Under the pieces are notes generated by a model. It was not told the origin of the DNA. It saw only the letters and a list, made by a program, of their open reading frames with translations, and ran no database searches. From Hydrogenophaga sp. BPS33 (lineage in GTDB: Bacteria; Pseudomonadota; Gammaproteobacteria; Burkholderiales; Burkholderiaceae_C), in NCBI RefSeq assembly GCF_009859475.1, contig NZ_CP044549.1, positions 5,208,001 to 5,272,000 of the forward strand: a DNA stretch of 64,000 bases, in the 5' to 3' direction. Every line of letters starts with the position of its first letter. Position 1 is the first letter of the stretch. Both the position numbers and the translations under genes were made by a program. Shown one piece after another: positions 45,425 to 53,518 of the stretch.

Positions 45425-46237
45425 CTACTGCTTGAAATACAGCGCGAGTGGGTTCGCACCACCGATGCGCGCGCGCACCGCCGCATCGGGCACCACATCC
45501 ACCAGCCAGTCGATGGTGCTCTGGTAGGTGGTGGACTCCGCGCCCACGAAGGGGCAGTCGCTGGCCCACACCATGCGCTCGTAGCCCACCTGGCGGCAGA
45601 GTTCGCGTGCCTGGTCGGCGGCCTGCGGACCCAGGCGGTAGGCGCCCGACAGCTTCACCCAGGTACGCCCTTTTTCCACCGAGCGCGCCACGGCCTTGAA
45701 GCCTTCGCTGTGGATGCCCTGCACCGGGTCGGGCCGGCCGATGTGGTCGATGACGATCTTCACACCCGAGCGTTCGAGCCAGGGCAGCACCTGGGGGATG
45801 CGCGGCCCGTCGAGATGGAGGTGCACATGCCAGTCCATCTCGCTCAGGCGGTACAGAAATTTCCGGTAGGCCCAGGTGTCGAGGTCGGGCATGTCCCGCA
45901 GGCCGATGAAGGGCAGGCGCACGCCCACGACACCGTCGCGCGCCATCTGTTCGAGTTGGTAGCGGTCGGTCTTCTCGGGGTCCAGAATCACGGTGCCGCG
46001 CCAGCCAGGGTAGGCGCGCAGCGACTCGATGACGTAGTCGTTGCAATCGCCCCAGGGGCTGGCAGCGGCGATCACACAGGTGCCGACGCCGTGCGCCTGC
46101 AACGTGTCCTGCAGTTGCTCGGCGGTGAATTCGTAGTCGGGACTGTGGCGCGGGTCGGGCATCAGCGGCATGTTGCGCCGGAACACGTGCACATGGGCGT
46201 CCACCCAGGGCGCATCGGAAAGCACGGCGGAAGTCAA
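45425..46237 (-). CDS. Amidohydrolase-family TIM-barrel hydrolase (LigI-like), copy A
   Basis: 270 aa starting at TTG 46237 (GTG 46225 possible). Metal-type HxH in VDAHVHVFRR near the N-terminus, then IDHIGRPD and WASDCPF at the C-terminal strand, typical of the 2-pyrone-4,6-dicarboxylate lactonase/AH2 group. It lies 16 bases downstream of a Bug-protein gene on the same strand; the pair looks like a carboxylate or lactone degradation unit. Confidence 0.88.
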   Translation of the reverse strand: MTSAVLSDAPWVDAHVHVFRRNMPLMPDPRHSPDYEFTAEQLQDTLQAHGVGTCVIAAASPWGDCNDYVIESLRAYPGWRGTVILDPEKTDRYQLEQMARDGVVGVRLPFIGLRDMPDLDTWAYRKFLYRLSEMDWHVHLHLDGPRIPQVLPWLERSGVKIVIDHIGRPDPVQGIHSEGFKAVARSVEKGRTWVKLSGAYRLGPQAADQARELCRQVGYERMVWASDCPFVGAESTTYQSTIDWLVDVVPDAAVRARIGGANPLALYFKQ

Positions 46238-46253
46238 AGCTGGGCCCTCGGCA

Positions 46254-47243
46254 TCAAGACACTTTGATGTTGGCGCGGGCGATCACCTGGCCCCACTTGG
46301 CGGCGTCGCGCCGGAAGATGTCGGCCAGCTCACCGGGCGTGCTGGACTTGGCTTGCGTCCCGAGCTCGGTCAGCCGCTTGCGTACATCGGGCATGGCCAT
46401 GACGGCCGTCACATGCGCGTTGAGCATGGCCACCACGCTGGCGGGCGTGCCGGCGGTGGCGTAGAGAGCATTCCAGCCCGTGACCTCGTAGCCGGCCAGG
46501 CCGCTCTCCTTGACCGTGGGCACGTTCGGCAACCAGGGCGCACGCGCCGCGTCGGTGCCGGCGATCACGCGCACCTGGCCCGCATCGACCGGGCCTTTCA
46601 ACGCGGCGTACGACTCGAAAGCCACGTCGATATCGCCGCGCAACACGCCGGTCAGCACCTCGGGCGTGCTCTTGTACGGGACCACGGTCGCGTCGATTTT
46701 GGCCACCGACTTGAACAGCTCGGCCGAGAGGTTCTGGGTGCTGCCGGGGTTGATGCTGCCCAGCATCAGCTGGCGCTGGCGCGCGGCGTCCAGCACCGAG
46801 CGCACATCGGTCAGCGGGCCGTCCTTGCGGGTGACGAGGATCAGGTCGAACAGCGCGAGCGTGGAGATCGGCATGAAGTCGGTCTCGGGGTCGTAGTCGA
46901 GTTTGAACAGCGACTTGCCAATGGCCGTGCCGTTGGCAAACAGGATCAACGTGTGCCCGTCGCGGGGCGCGTTGAGTGCCGCCTGCGCCGCCACCACGCC
47001 GCCCGCACCCGGGCGGTTCTCGATCACCCAGGCGTGACCGCCCATGCGCTCGCTCATCTTCTGCGCGACCAGCCGCAGCGAGATGTCTGCGAGGCCACCC
47101 GGGCCGAAGGGCACGATGACGCGGATCGGCTGGCTGGGATAGGCTGGCTGGGCGTGCAGGCTGCCGACACGGGTGGTCAACGCGGTGGCGGCACAACCGA
47201 GCAGGAATTCGCGGCGGCGCGCAGGCAATGGGAAAGTCGTCAT
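46254..47243 (-). CDS. Bug-family (TctC) tripartite tricarboxylate solute-binding protein, copy A
   Basis: 329 aa. A signal sequence with an arginine pair (ARRREFLLGCAATALT), then the Bug hallmarks RVIVPFGPGG, ENRPGAGG and VPTVKESGLAGYE. Periplasmic binding protein for carboxylates. The membrane partners TctA/TctB are not encoded nearby, as is common for this expanded family in Burkholderiales. ATG 47243 selected by the signal peptide. Confidence 0.92.
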   Translation of the reverse strand: MTTFPLPARRREFLLGCAATALTTRVGSLHAQPAYPSQPIRVIVPFGPGGLADISLRLVAQKMSERMGGHAWVIENRPGAGGVVAAQAALNAPRDGHTLILFANGTAIGKSLFKLDYDPETDFMPISTLALFDLILVTRKDGPLTDVRSVLDAARQRQLMLGSINPGSTQNLSAELFKSVAKIDATVVPYKSTPEVLTGVLRGDIDVAFESYAALKGPVDAGQVRVIAGTDAARAPWLPNVPTVKESGLAGYEVTGWNALYATAGTPASVVAMLNAHVTAVMAMPDVRKRLTELGTQAKSSTPGELADIFRRDAAKWGQVIARANIKVS

Positions 47244-47293
47244 GGCTTGTCTCCTTGTGATCGGAGGCAGTCTAGGACGCGCCCTCGCCCGCC

Positions 47294-47306
47294 ACAAATG
47301 AATTGT
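47294..47306. promoter_or_regulatory. LysR-type operator candidate upstream of Bug gene A
   Basis: ACAAATGAATTGT, a near-palindrome (one arm mismatch) 51 bases upstream of the Bug A ATG. It closely resembles ACAAATCATTTGT in front of Bug gene B. Confidence 0.5.
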
Positions 47307-47322
47307 TCTTGGGCATCCATGC

Positions 47323-47338
47323 GCCAGATTCATCTGGC
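47323..47338. promoter_or_regulatory. Perfect inverted repeat between LysR 3' end and Bug gene A
   Basis: GCCAGAT-TC-ATCTGGC, seven-base arms with a two-base centre. Could be a second regulator site or a weak stem at the lysR 3' end; there is no T-run. Confidence 0.45.
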
Positions 47339-47351
47339 ACGGCCGCTCCGC

Positions 47352-48257
47352 TCAGACTGCGTGGATGCGCTCGCGGATCGACGCGACGATGTGGTCGCGC
47401 ACGAACATTTCCTGCTCGCTCAGCACGGCATCGCGCCGCATCACCAGCGCCAGCGTGCGCGTGACCGCCGGTTGCGCCAGCGGCACCGCGCGCACGCCGG
47501 GGCCGACGTTCGACGCGAGCAAGGGCACCACGGTCAGGCCCAACCCGCCACGCACCATCTCCACCGCCATCGCGGTGTGCTGGGCTTCCAGCCGCCAGCG
47601 CAATTGCTCGCGCAAGGGCCCGAGCGATTCGTCGATCGTCACGCTGTTGCCCGAGGTCATGCTGATGCGGATCAGCGCTTCGTCGCGCAGGTCGTTCCAG
47701 TGCACGGTCGCTTGCTGCGCCAACGCGTGTCCTTCGGGACAGAGCAGCACGAACGGTTCTTCGCCGATGCGCTCGGTGACGAAGTCACCACCGGCCATGT
47801 TGGGGCGCATCACGCTGACACCGAACGCCGCGATGCGCGACTCCACCAGCTCGAGGATTTCATGCACCGCGCTGTCGAACACGCGCACCGGCGTGTCGGG
47901 CCAGCGCGCCTGACAGATGCGCAAGACCTCCACCATCGCACCCGTGGCCAGCGTCGGCAGGCAGGCGAGCACCAGCCAGTTGTGGGCATGCTGGCCATGT
48001 TTGCGCACCGCTTCGCAGGACACGCCCAGCTCCTGCACAGCGCTGCGCGCGCGCGGCAGCAGCGCCCGCCCCGCGTCGGTCAGCGAGACCTCGCGCGTGG
48101 TCCGGGCGATGAGGCGCACACCGAGGGTTTCCTCCAGTTTGCGCAGGCGGTGGCTGACGGCCGTCTGCGACAGGTTGAGCTGCGCGGCCGCCAGATGAAA
48201 GCTGCCGGTTTCGATGATGGCCAGAAAGGCCTGGATGCCGAGGAAATCAATCTGCAT
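47352..48257 (-). CDS. LysR-family transcriptional regulator
   Basis: 301 aa. N-terminal HTH (FLAIIETGSFHLAAAQLNLS, then QTAVSHRLRKLEE) and LysR substrate-binding domain. It sits between two Bug/amidohydrolase pairs, divergent from Bug gene B and upstream on the same strand as Bug gene A. Similar palindromes before both Bug genes suggest it controls both flanks. Confidence 0.92.
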   Translation of the reverse strand: MQIDFLGIQAFLAIIETGSFHLAAAQLNLSQTAVSHRLRKLEETLGVRLIARTTREVSLTDAGRALLPRARSAVQELGVSCEAVRKHGQHAHNWLVLACLPTLATGAMVEVLRICQARWPDTPVRVFDSAVHEILELVESRIAAFGVSVMRPNMAGGDFVTERIGEEPFVLLCPEGHALAQQATVHWNDLRDEALIRISMTSGNSVTIDESLGPLREQLRWRLEAQHTAMAVEMVRGGLGLTVVPLLASNVGPGVRAVPLAQPAVTRTLALVMRRDAVLSEQEMFVRDHIVASIRERIHAV

Positions 48258-48294
48258 GGAAAGACCAATGAATGGCGTACATCAGGGGATGCAA

Positions 48295-48307
48295 ACAAAT
48301 CATTTGT
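48295..48307. promoter_or_regulatory. LysR-type operator candidate upstream of Bug gene B
   Basis: ACAAATCATTTGT, a perfect palindrome around a central C, in the 111-base divergent gap between lysR and Bug gene B. It contains the T-N11-A-like spacing of LysR boxes only loosely; similarity to the site before Bug gene A is the main support. Confidence 0.55.
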
Positions 48308-48368
48308 GGGTGGTGCGCGCCGATGGTGTACTGCGCTCCCTGACGATGCCCCCTGTGTTGGAGACCCT

Positions 48369-49355
48369 ATGTTCCCCTCTTCCTTGCGCACCTCGCGCAA
48401 CGCCTTGATGGCGCTGATCAGCCTCGCGACGTGGGCATTTGCCATGCCCGCGCAAGCGGCCTATCCGGACCGCCCGGTGCGGCTCATTGTGCCATTCTCT
48501 GCTGGCGGCACCGTGGACTTCGTGGCCCGCCTGGTGGCCACGCAACTCGGCCAGCAGCTCTCCGCAACGGTGGTGGTGGAGAACGTGCCCGGGGCCGGCG
48601 GCACCCTCGCGACCACACGCGTGGCCAAGTCGGCGGCCGACGGCTACACGCTGCTGTTCACCACGCCGAACCACACCATCAACCCGTCACTGATTCCGAA
48701 GCTGCCGTTCGACACCGAGAAAGACCTCGCACCCGTCTCGCTCGTGGCGGAGATCCCAGAACTGCTGGTGGCGCACACGGCACAGCCCTTCAACACCATG
48801 GCCGAATTCGTGGCCCACGCCAAGGCGAATCCCGGCAAGTTGAATTACGCCTCGGCCGGGAATGGCACGCTGCCCCACGTCACCATGGAACTCTTGCTGC
48901 AGCGTCTGGCGTTGAAGGTCGATCATGTGCCCTACCGCGGCGCTGCACCCGCGCTCAACGACTTGCTGAGCGGCGTGGTGGCGGTGAAGATGGACACCAT
49001 CGCCACGTCGTCGCAACACATCAAGGGCGGGCGCATCAAACCGCTGGCGATCGCCAGCCTGAAGCGCTCACCGCTGATGCCCGACGTCCCGACCGTGGCC
49101 GAGTCCGGCGTGCCGGGCTACCAGGGCATTCTGTGGATGGGCATCCTCGCGCCGGCCGGCACCGACCCGGCGGTGATCGCGTCGCTGCACAAGGCCATCA
49201 CCGCTTTCGCGAGGGTTCCCGCGTTCCAGCAGCAGCTGAAGGCCGATGGCGTGGACCTCGTCGCCAGCGACCCGCCGACCTTCGGCAAGCTGATCCACAC
49301 CGAACTGACGCAGTGGGCCGAGGTGGTGCGCAAGTCCAACATCAAAGCCGATTGA
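48369..49355 (+). CDS. Bug-family (TctC) solute-binding protein, copy B
   Basis: 328 aa with signal peptide (LMALISLATWAFAMPAQA). Bug motifs RLIVPFSAGGTVDFVAR, ENVPGAGG, YASAGNGTLPH and VPTVAESGVPGYQ. Periplasmic carboxylate-binding protein; divergent from lysR. Its stop overlaps the start of amidohydrolase B (TGATG), so the two are coupled. Confidence 0.93.
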   Translation: MFPSSLRTSRNALMALISLATWAFAMPAQAAYPDRPVRLIVPFSAGGTVDFVARLVATQLGQQLSATVVVENVPGAGGTLATTRVAKSAADGYTLLFTTPNHTINPSLIPKLPFDTEKDLAPVSLVAEIPELLVAHTAQPFNTMAEFVAHAKANPGKLNYASAGNGTLPHVTMELLLQRLALKVDHVPYRGAAPALNDLLSGVVAVKMDTIATSSQHIKGGRIKPLAIASLKRSPLMPDVPTVAESGVPGYQGILWMGILAPAGTDPAVIASLHKAITAFARVPAFQQQLKADGVDLVASDPPTFGKLIHTELTQWAEVVRKSNIKAD

Positions 49356-50251
49356 TGCCCGAACGCATGACGACGCCGCCGCCGTTGACCCAACCACCGG
49401 ACCGGGCACCACGCAAACCCGCCACGGCCTGCCCACCGGGCGCAATCGATTGCCACATCCATCTGTTCGGCCCGGCGGCACAGTACCCGTTCCACCCGGA
49501 CAGCAAGTACGTCTCCGAAGACGCCCTGCCCGAGATGCACATGCACCTGCAGGACACGCTGGGACTGGCGGGCGCGGTGGTGGTCAGCGGCGCCGGCTAC
49601 GGCATGAACCCGAACCACCTGGCCGCGATGCTCGCGCTGCACCCCGGCCGCTTCAAGGGTGTGGCGCTGTTGCCCGAAGACGTGACGCCCGCCGAACTGC
49701 AACGCCTGGATGCGCTGGGCGTGCGCGGCGCGCGCTTCGTGAGCCCCGGCCACCGTGGCGCGTTGCCCCGTCTGTCCCCCCGCATCGCGGCCATGGTGGC
49801 CGAGCTGGGATGGCATGTTCAGTTCTATCCCGCCGCGGACGACCTGGTGGACTTTGCCGATGCCTTGCAGGCCTTGCCCAACGACGCGGTGGTGCTGGAC
49901 CATTTCGCGGCCATCCCCGCGACGGGCGGCGTGGACCAACCGGCGTTCCAATGCTTGCTGCGGCTGCTGGACACCGGGAAGTTCTGGGTGAAGCTCTCGG
50001 GCCCGATGCGCTGCACGCCGGACGACATGCCCTATGCCGACGTCACGCCACTGGCGCGGGCCCTGGTGCGTGCCGCGCCCGAGCGCCTGGTCTGGGGCAC
50101 CGATTGGCCCCACGTCAATATGAACGGGCGCGCCATGCCCAACGACGGCGATCTGTTCGATCTGCTGACCGAATGGGTGCCCGACGCAGCGGTGCGCCAG
50201 CGCGTTCTGGTGGACAACCCGCGCGCGCTGTACGGACCGTTTGGATCCTGA
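49355..50251 (+). CDS. Amidohydrolase-family TIM-barrel hydrolase (LigI-like), copy B
   Basis: 298 aa. Proline-rich N-terminus, HxH in IDCHIHLFGP, VLDHFAAIP, and WGTDWPHVN near the C-terminus, as in 2-pyrone-4,6-dicarboxylate lactonase relatives. ATG 49355 overlaps the Bug B stop by one base; ATG 49367 is an alternative. Same family as copy A but clearly diverged, so the pair may act on related substrates. Confidence 0.9.
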   Translation: MPERMTTPPPLTQPPDRAPRKPATACPPGAIDCHIHLFGPAAQYPFHPDSKYVSEDALPEMHMHLQDTLGLAGAVVVSGAGYGMNPNHLAAMLALHPGRFKGVALLPEDVTPAELQRLDALGVRGARFVSPGHRGALPRLSPRIAAMVAELGWHVQFYPAADDLVDFADALQALPNDAVVLDHFAAIPATGGVDQPAFQCLLRLLDTGKFWVKLSGPMRCTPDDMPYADVTPLARALVRAAPERLVWGTDWPHVNMNGRAMPNDGDLFDLLTEWVPDAAVRQRVLVDNPRALYGPFGS

Positions 50252-50258
50252 TCCGACG

Positions 50259-50897
50259 TCAATACAGCGTGTTTCGCTGGCGCTCGGGCAGGGCCAGGTC
50301 GTAGGCCTTGCCGTCGATGCCGTCGTTCGTCAGCGTGGCGAGCATCTCGCCGGCGGTCGGCACCCTGGCCTGCGCCTGCGCCTGCGCCTGCGCCTGCGCC
50401 TCCCAGAGCTTGGACCGCTTCATGGCCCGCGCGCATTGGAAGAACACGGTCTCCACGTGGATCACGAGCACGCAACGCGGTGGCTTGCCGTCCATGGCCA
50501 GCCGCTGCAGCAAAGCGGGCTCGACCGAAATGCGCGCGCGGCCGTTCACGCGCAAGGTCTCGCCCACGCCGGGCACCAGGAACAGCAGCGCCACGCGCGG
50601 ATCGCCCAGGATGTTCTTCAGGCTGTCGATGCGGTTGTTGCCCGCGCGCTCGGGCAGCAGCAGGGTGCGCTCATCTTGGATGGTCACGAGCCCGGGCGGA
50701 TCGCCGCGCGGCGAGGCATCGAGCCCCTCGGGGCCAACCGTGGCGAGCACCGCGAACGGCGAGGCTTCAATCCAGCGCTGGTAGACCGGATGCAGGTGGT
50801 CCACCTCCTTGCGCACCGACGCTTCAACCACCGCACCGAAGAGCGACTGCAGCGACGCAAGATCGGTGATGGTGTGGTGGGTGTCGGCAGCGCTCAT
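50259..50897 (-). CDS. Pyridoxamine 5'-phosphate oxidase-family FMN protein
   Basis: 212 aa split-barrel protein of the PNPOx-like type (SPFAVLATVGPEGLDASPRGD, DERTLLLPERAGNNRIDSLKN, RVALLFLVPGVGETLRVNGRA), a group of flavin/F420-type small-molecule reductases or oxidases. It is not PdxH. It includes an Ala-Gln dipeptide run (about residues 168-177) encoded by a hexanucleotide repeat. Convergent with amidohydrolase B. Confidence 0.85.
   Translation of the reverse strand: MSAADTHHTITDLASLQSLFGAVVEASVRKEVDHLHPVYQRWIEASPFAVLATVGPEGLDASPRGDPPGLVTIQDERTLLLPERAGNNRIDSLKNILGDPRVALLFLVPGVGETLRVNGRARISVEPALLQRLAMDGKPPRCVLVIHVETVFFQCARAMKRSKLWEAQAQAQAQAQARVPTAGEMLATLTNDGIDGKAYDLALPERQRNTLY
50368..50401. 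repeat. GCCTGC hexanucleotide microsatellite inside a coding region
   Basis: Five full tandem copies of GCCTGC plus a partial sixth, in frame within the PNPOx-like gene, encoding alternating Ala-Gln on the minus strand. Loss or gain of a unit changes the protein by two residues without frameshift. Confidence 0.85.
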
Positions 50898-50901
50898 CCA
50901 G

Positions 50902-52278
50902 TCAGCGTCCCATGCCTGGCGGCAGCTTGGGCATGCCCTTCATGGCACCCATGCGCTTCATCATCTTCATCATGCCGCCGCCCTGCATCTTCTTCATCAT
51001 GCCCTGCATCTGCTCGAACTCCTTGAGCAGGCGGTTGACTTCCTGCACGTGCACGCCCGCGCCGGCGGCGATGCGGCGCTTGCGCGTGGCCTTGATGATC
51101 TCGGGCTTGCTGCGCTCCTTGAGCGTCATGCTGCAGATGATGCCTTCCTTGCGCCGCACGTCCTTCTCGGCGCGGCCCATGTCGACCTCACCGGCCTTGG
51201 CGGCCATCGCGGCGGGCAGCTTGTCCATCAGGCTGGAGAGGCCGCCCATCTGCTTCATCTGGCGGATCTGCTCGAGGAAATCGTTGAGGTCGAAGCCGCC
51301 GCCGCTCTTGACCTTGGCCGCGAGCTTCTGCGCCGCCGCCATGTCCACACCAGCCGTGACCTGCTCGACCAGCGCGAGGATGTCGCCCATGCCAAGCACG
51401 CGCTGCGCGTGGCGCTCGGCGTCGAACACCTCCAGGCCATCGATCTTTTCGGAGACGCCGGCGAACTTGATCGGCGCGCCGGTGACCTGGCGCACCGAGA
51501 GCGCCGCGCCGCCACGCGAATCGCCGTCCAGCTTGGTGAGGACGATGCCGGTGAGCGGCAGCGCTTCCTTGAAGGCCTTGGCGGTGTTGATCGCGTCCTG
51601 GCCTTGCATCGCGTCCACCACGAACAGCGTCTCCACCGGATGGAGCACGGCGTGCAGTTCCTGGATCTCGCGCATCAGGGCTTCATCGATGGCCAGACGG
51701 CCGGCGGTGTCGACCAGCAGCACATCGAAGTGGTGGCGGCGCGCATGGTCGATCGCGGCACGCGCGATGTCCACCGGCTTCTGCTCCGGTGTGCTCGGGA
51801 ACCACTCGGCACCGGCCTGTGCGGTCACGGTCTTGAGCTGTTCGATGGCCGCGGGGCGGTACACGTCCCCGGACACCGTGAGCACCTTCTTCTTGCGCTT
51901 CTCGATCAGGTGCTTGGCCAGCTTGGCGGTGGTCGTCGTCTTGCCCGCGCCCTGCAGGCCGGCCATGAGGATCACCGCTGGTGGCTGCGCGGCGAGGTTG
52001 ATGTCGGCCACGCCATCGCCCATGGTGGCGGCCAGCTCGCGGTTGACGATGCCCACCAGGGCCTGCCCCGGCGTGAGCGAGCCCACCACCTCCTGGCCCA
52101 GGGCCTTTTCTTTCACGCGCGCCACGAAGTCGCGCACCACCGGTAGCGCCACGTCGGCCTCGAGCAGGGCCATGCGCACCTCGCGCAGCATGTCGGTGAC
52201 GTTGCTCTCGGTGATGCGGGCCTGGCCGCGCATTTCCTTGACGATGCGTGAGAGTCGATCTGAAAGGGCTGAAGCCAT
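50902..52278 (-). CDS. ffh: Signal recognition particle protein Ffh
   Basis: 458 aa SRP54 GTPase. NG domain with P-loop GLQGAGKTTTTAK, DTAGRLAIDEAL, and TKLDGDSRGGAALS; C-terminal methionine-rich M domain (MQGMMKKMQGGGMMKMMKRM) that binds 4.5S RNA and signal peptides. Delivers nascent membrane proteins to FtsY. Divergent from the CcsA-like gene. Confidence 0.98.
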   Translation of the reverse strand: MASALSDRLSRIVKEMRGQARITESNVTDMLREVRMALLEADVALPVVRDFVARVKEKALGQEVVGSLTPGQALVGIVNRELAATMGDGVADINLAAQPPAVILMAGLQGAGKTTTTAKLAKHLIEKRKKKVLTVSGDVYRPAAIEQLKTVTAQAGAEWFPSTPEQKPVDIARAAIDHARRHHFDVLLVDTAGRLAIDEALMREIQELHAVLHPVETLFVVDAMQGQDAINTAKAFKEALPLTGIVLTKLDGDSRGGAALSVRQVTGAPIKFAGVSEKIDGLEVFDAERHAQRVLGMGDILALVEQVTAGVDMAAAQKLAAKVKSGGGFDLNDFLEQIRQMKQMGGLSSLMDKLPAAMAAKAGEVDMGRAEKDVRRKEGIICSMTLKERSKPEIIKATRKRRIAAGAGVHVQEVNRLLKEFEQMQGMMKKMQGGGMMKMMKRMGAMKGMPKLPPGMGR

Positions 52279-52470
52279 GTTGCGCTCGGTAGGGGGAGAA
52301 GGCGGCGAAGGGGCCGCATCGGACGGGCGGGAGGGGCCGCTGGAGCGGCATTGCGCCGGACAAGGCCGTTAAACTGTGCGGATGATTTTAGCTGCGCCCT
52401 TCCTTTCCACGCTTGGCGCGCGCCAAGGGCCCGCTCGCCCTTGGAAAACCGGTGTGAACCGACCCTGTTG

Positions 52471-53274
52471 ATGAGCCTGCTGCCCGCTCTCGCCTCCCCC
52501 CACCTGCCCGCTGCCGCGCTGTCCGCTGGCGCGGCGCTGGTCTATGCGCTGCTGGCCGTGGCGCACGCACGCATGTCGGCACCGCAAAGCCGTGGCCTGC
52601 TGGGCCTGGCCTGGCTGCTGCATCTGGCGGTGCTGGTGCTGGGCCTGTTCGAGCAGCCCGCGCGCTTCGGCTTCGCCCCCGCGCTGTCCGTCACGGGCTG
52701 GCTGGTGCTCACCGTCTACCTGATCGAAAGCCGCCTGTATCCGCAGATGCGCGCGCGTTGGACGCTCGCCATCCTGGGCATGTGGGTCGTGCTGCTGGCG
52801 CTGGCGTTTCCCGGCACACCGTACCCCGCCCTGCATTCCGCACTCATGCCACTGCACTGGGCCCTGGGCATCGCGTCCTATGGGCTGATCGCCGCCGCCG
52901 TCGTCCATGCCTGGTTGATGCAGCGCGCGGAAAAGGCCATTCGCCTGGGCAATGCCAATGAAGCCTCCATGCCCCTGCTCACGCTGGAGCGGCTCACCTT
53001 CCGCTTCGTGGCCGCCGGTTTCGCGCTGCTCAGCGCCACGCTGCTGGCGGGCTGGTATTTTTCCGAGTCGCTCAACCACCGCTGGGTCTGGGACCACAAG
53101 ACCACCTTCTCGGTCCTGTCCTGGCTCACCATGGGCGTGCTGCTCTGGGGGCGCTGGCGACTGGGCTGGCGCGGCCGCATCGCCGTGCGCACACTCTATC
53201 TGGCCGCCGGCTTCCTGCTGCTGGGCTATGCCGGTTCGCGCTTCGTCCTCGAAGTCCTGCTGCAGCGCGCCTGA
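52471..53274 (+). CDS. CcsA/YpjD-family cytochrome c assembly-like membrane protein
   Basis: 267 aa, about eight membrane segments. Conserved LHWALGIASYG with His and the RWVWDHKTTFSVLSWLTMG block belong to the CcsA/CcmF/YpjD heme-handling family. YpjD-type proteins are not proven cytochrome c synthases; their role is unsettled. Adjacency to ffh is common in Betaproteobacteria. ATG 52471. Confidence 0.85.
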   Translation: MSLLPALASPHLPAAALSAGAALVYALLAVAHARMSAPQSRGLLGLAWLLHLAVLVLGLFEQPARFGFAPALSVTGWLVLTVYLIESRLYPQMRARWTLAILGMWVVLLALAFPGTPYPALHSALMPLHWALGIASYGLIAAAVVHAWLMQRAEKAIRLGNANEASMPLLTLERLTFRFVAAGFALLSATLLAGWYFSESLNHRWVWDHKTTFSVLSWLTMGVLLWGRWRLGWRGRIAVRTLYLAAGFLLLGYAGSRFVLEVLLQRA

Positions 53275-53280
53275 AACACC

Positions 53281-53517
53281 ATGAAATACCTGCTCGTCCT
53301 TGCCGTGGTCGTCGTGGCCTTCTATATATGGCGCAACAACCGCCTGGAAGACCAGCGCTCCAACGCGGCACGCAAAGCCCCGCCGACGAAAAGCCGCGTG
53401 CCCACCGTCATGGTGGCCTGCCGCCAATGCGGCACCCACCTGCCGGAGAACGAGGCGGTGCAAGGCCAACAGGGTGTCTATTGCAGCGCCGAGCACCGGC
53501 GCCTGATCGAAGGCTGA
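53281..53517 (+). CDS. PP0621-type small membrane-anchored protein
   Basis: 78 aa. N-terminal membrane anchor (YLLVLAVVVVAFYIW) and a C-terminal Cys motif (VACRQCGTHLPENEA, later YCSAEHRR) that probably binds zinc. This small family is typically located between the YpjD-like gene and pilS, as here, six bases after the former and one base before the latter. Confidence 0.85.
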   Translation: MKYLLVLAVVVVAFYIWRNNRLEDQRSNAARKAPPTKSRVPTVMVACRQCGTHLPENEAVQGQQGVYCSAEHRRLIEG

Positions 53518-53518
53518 G

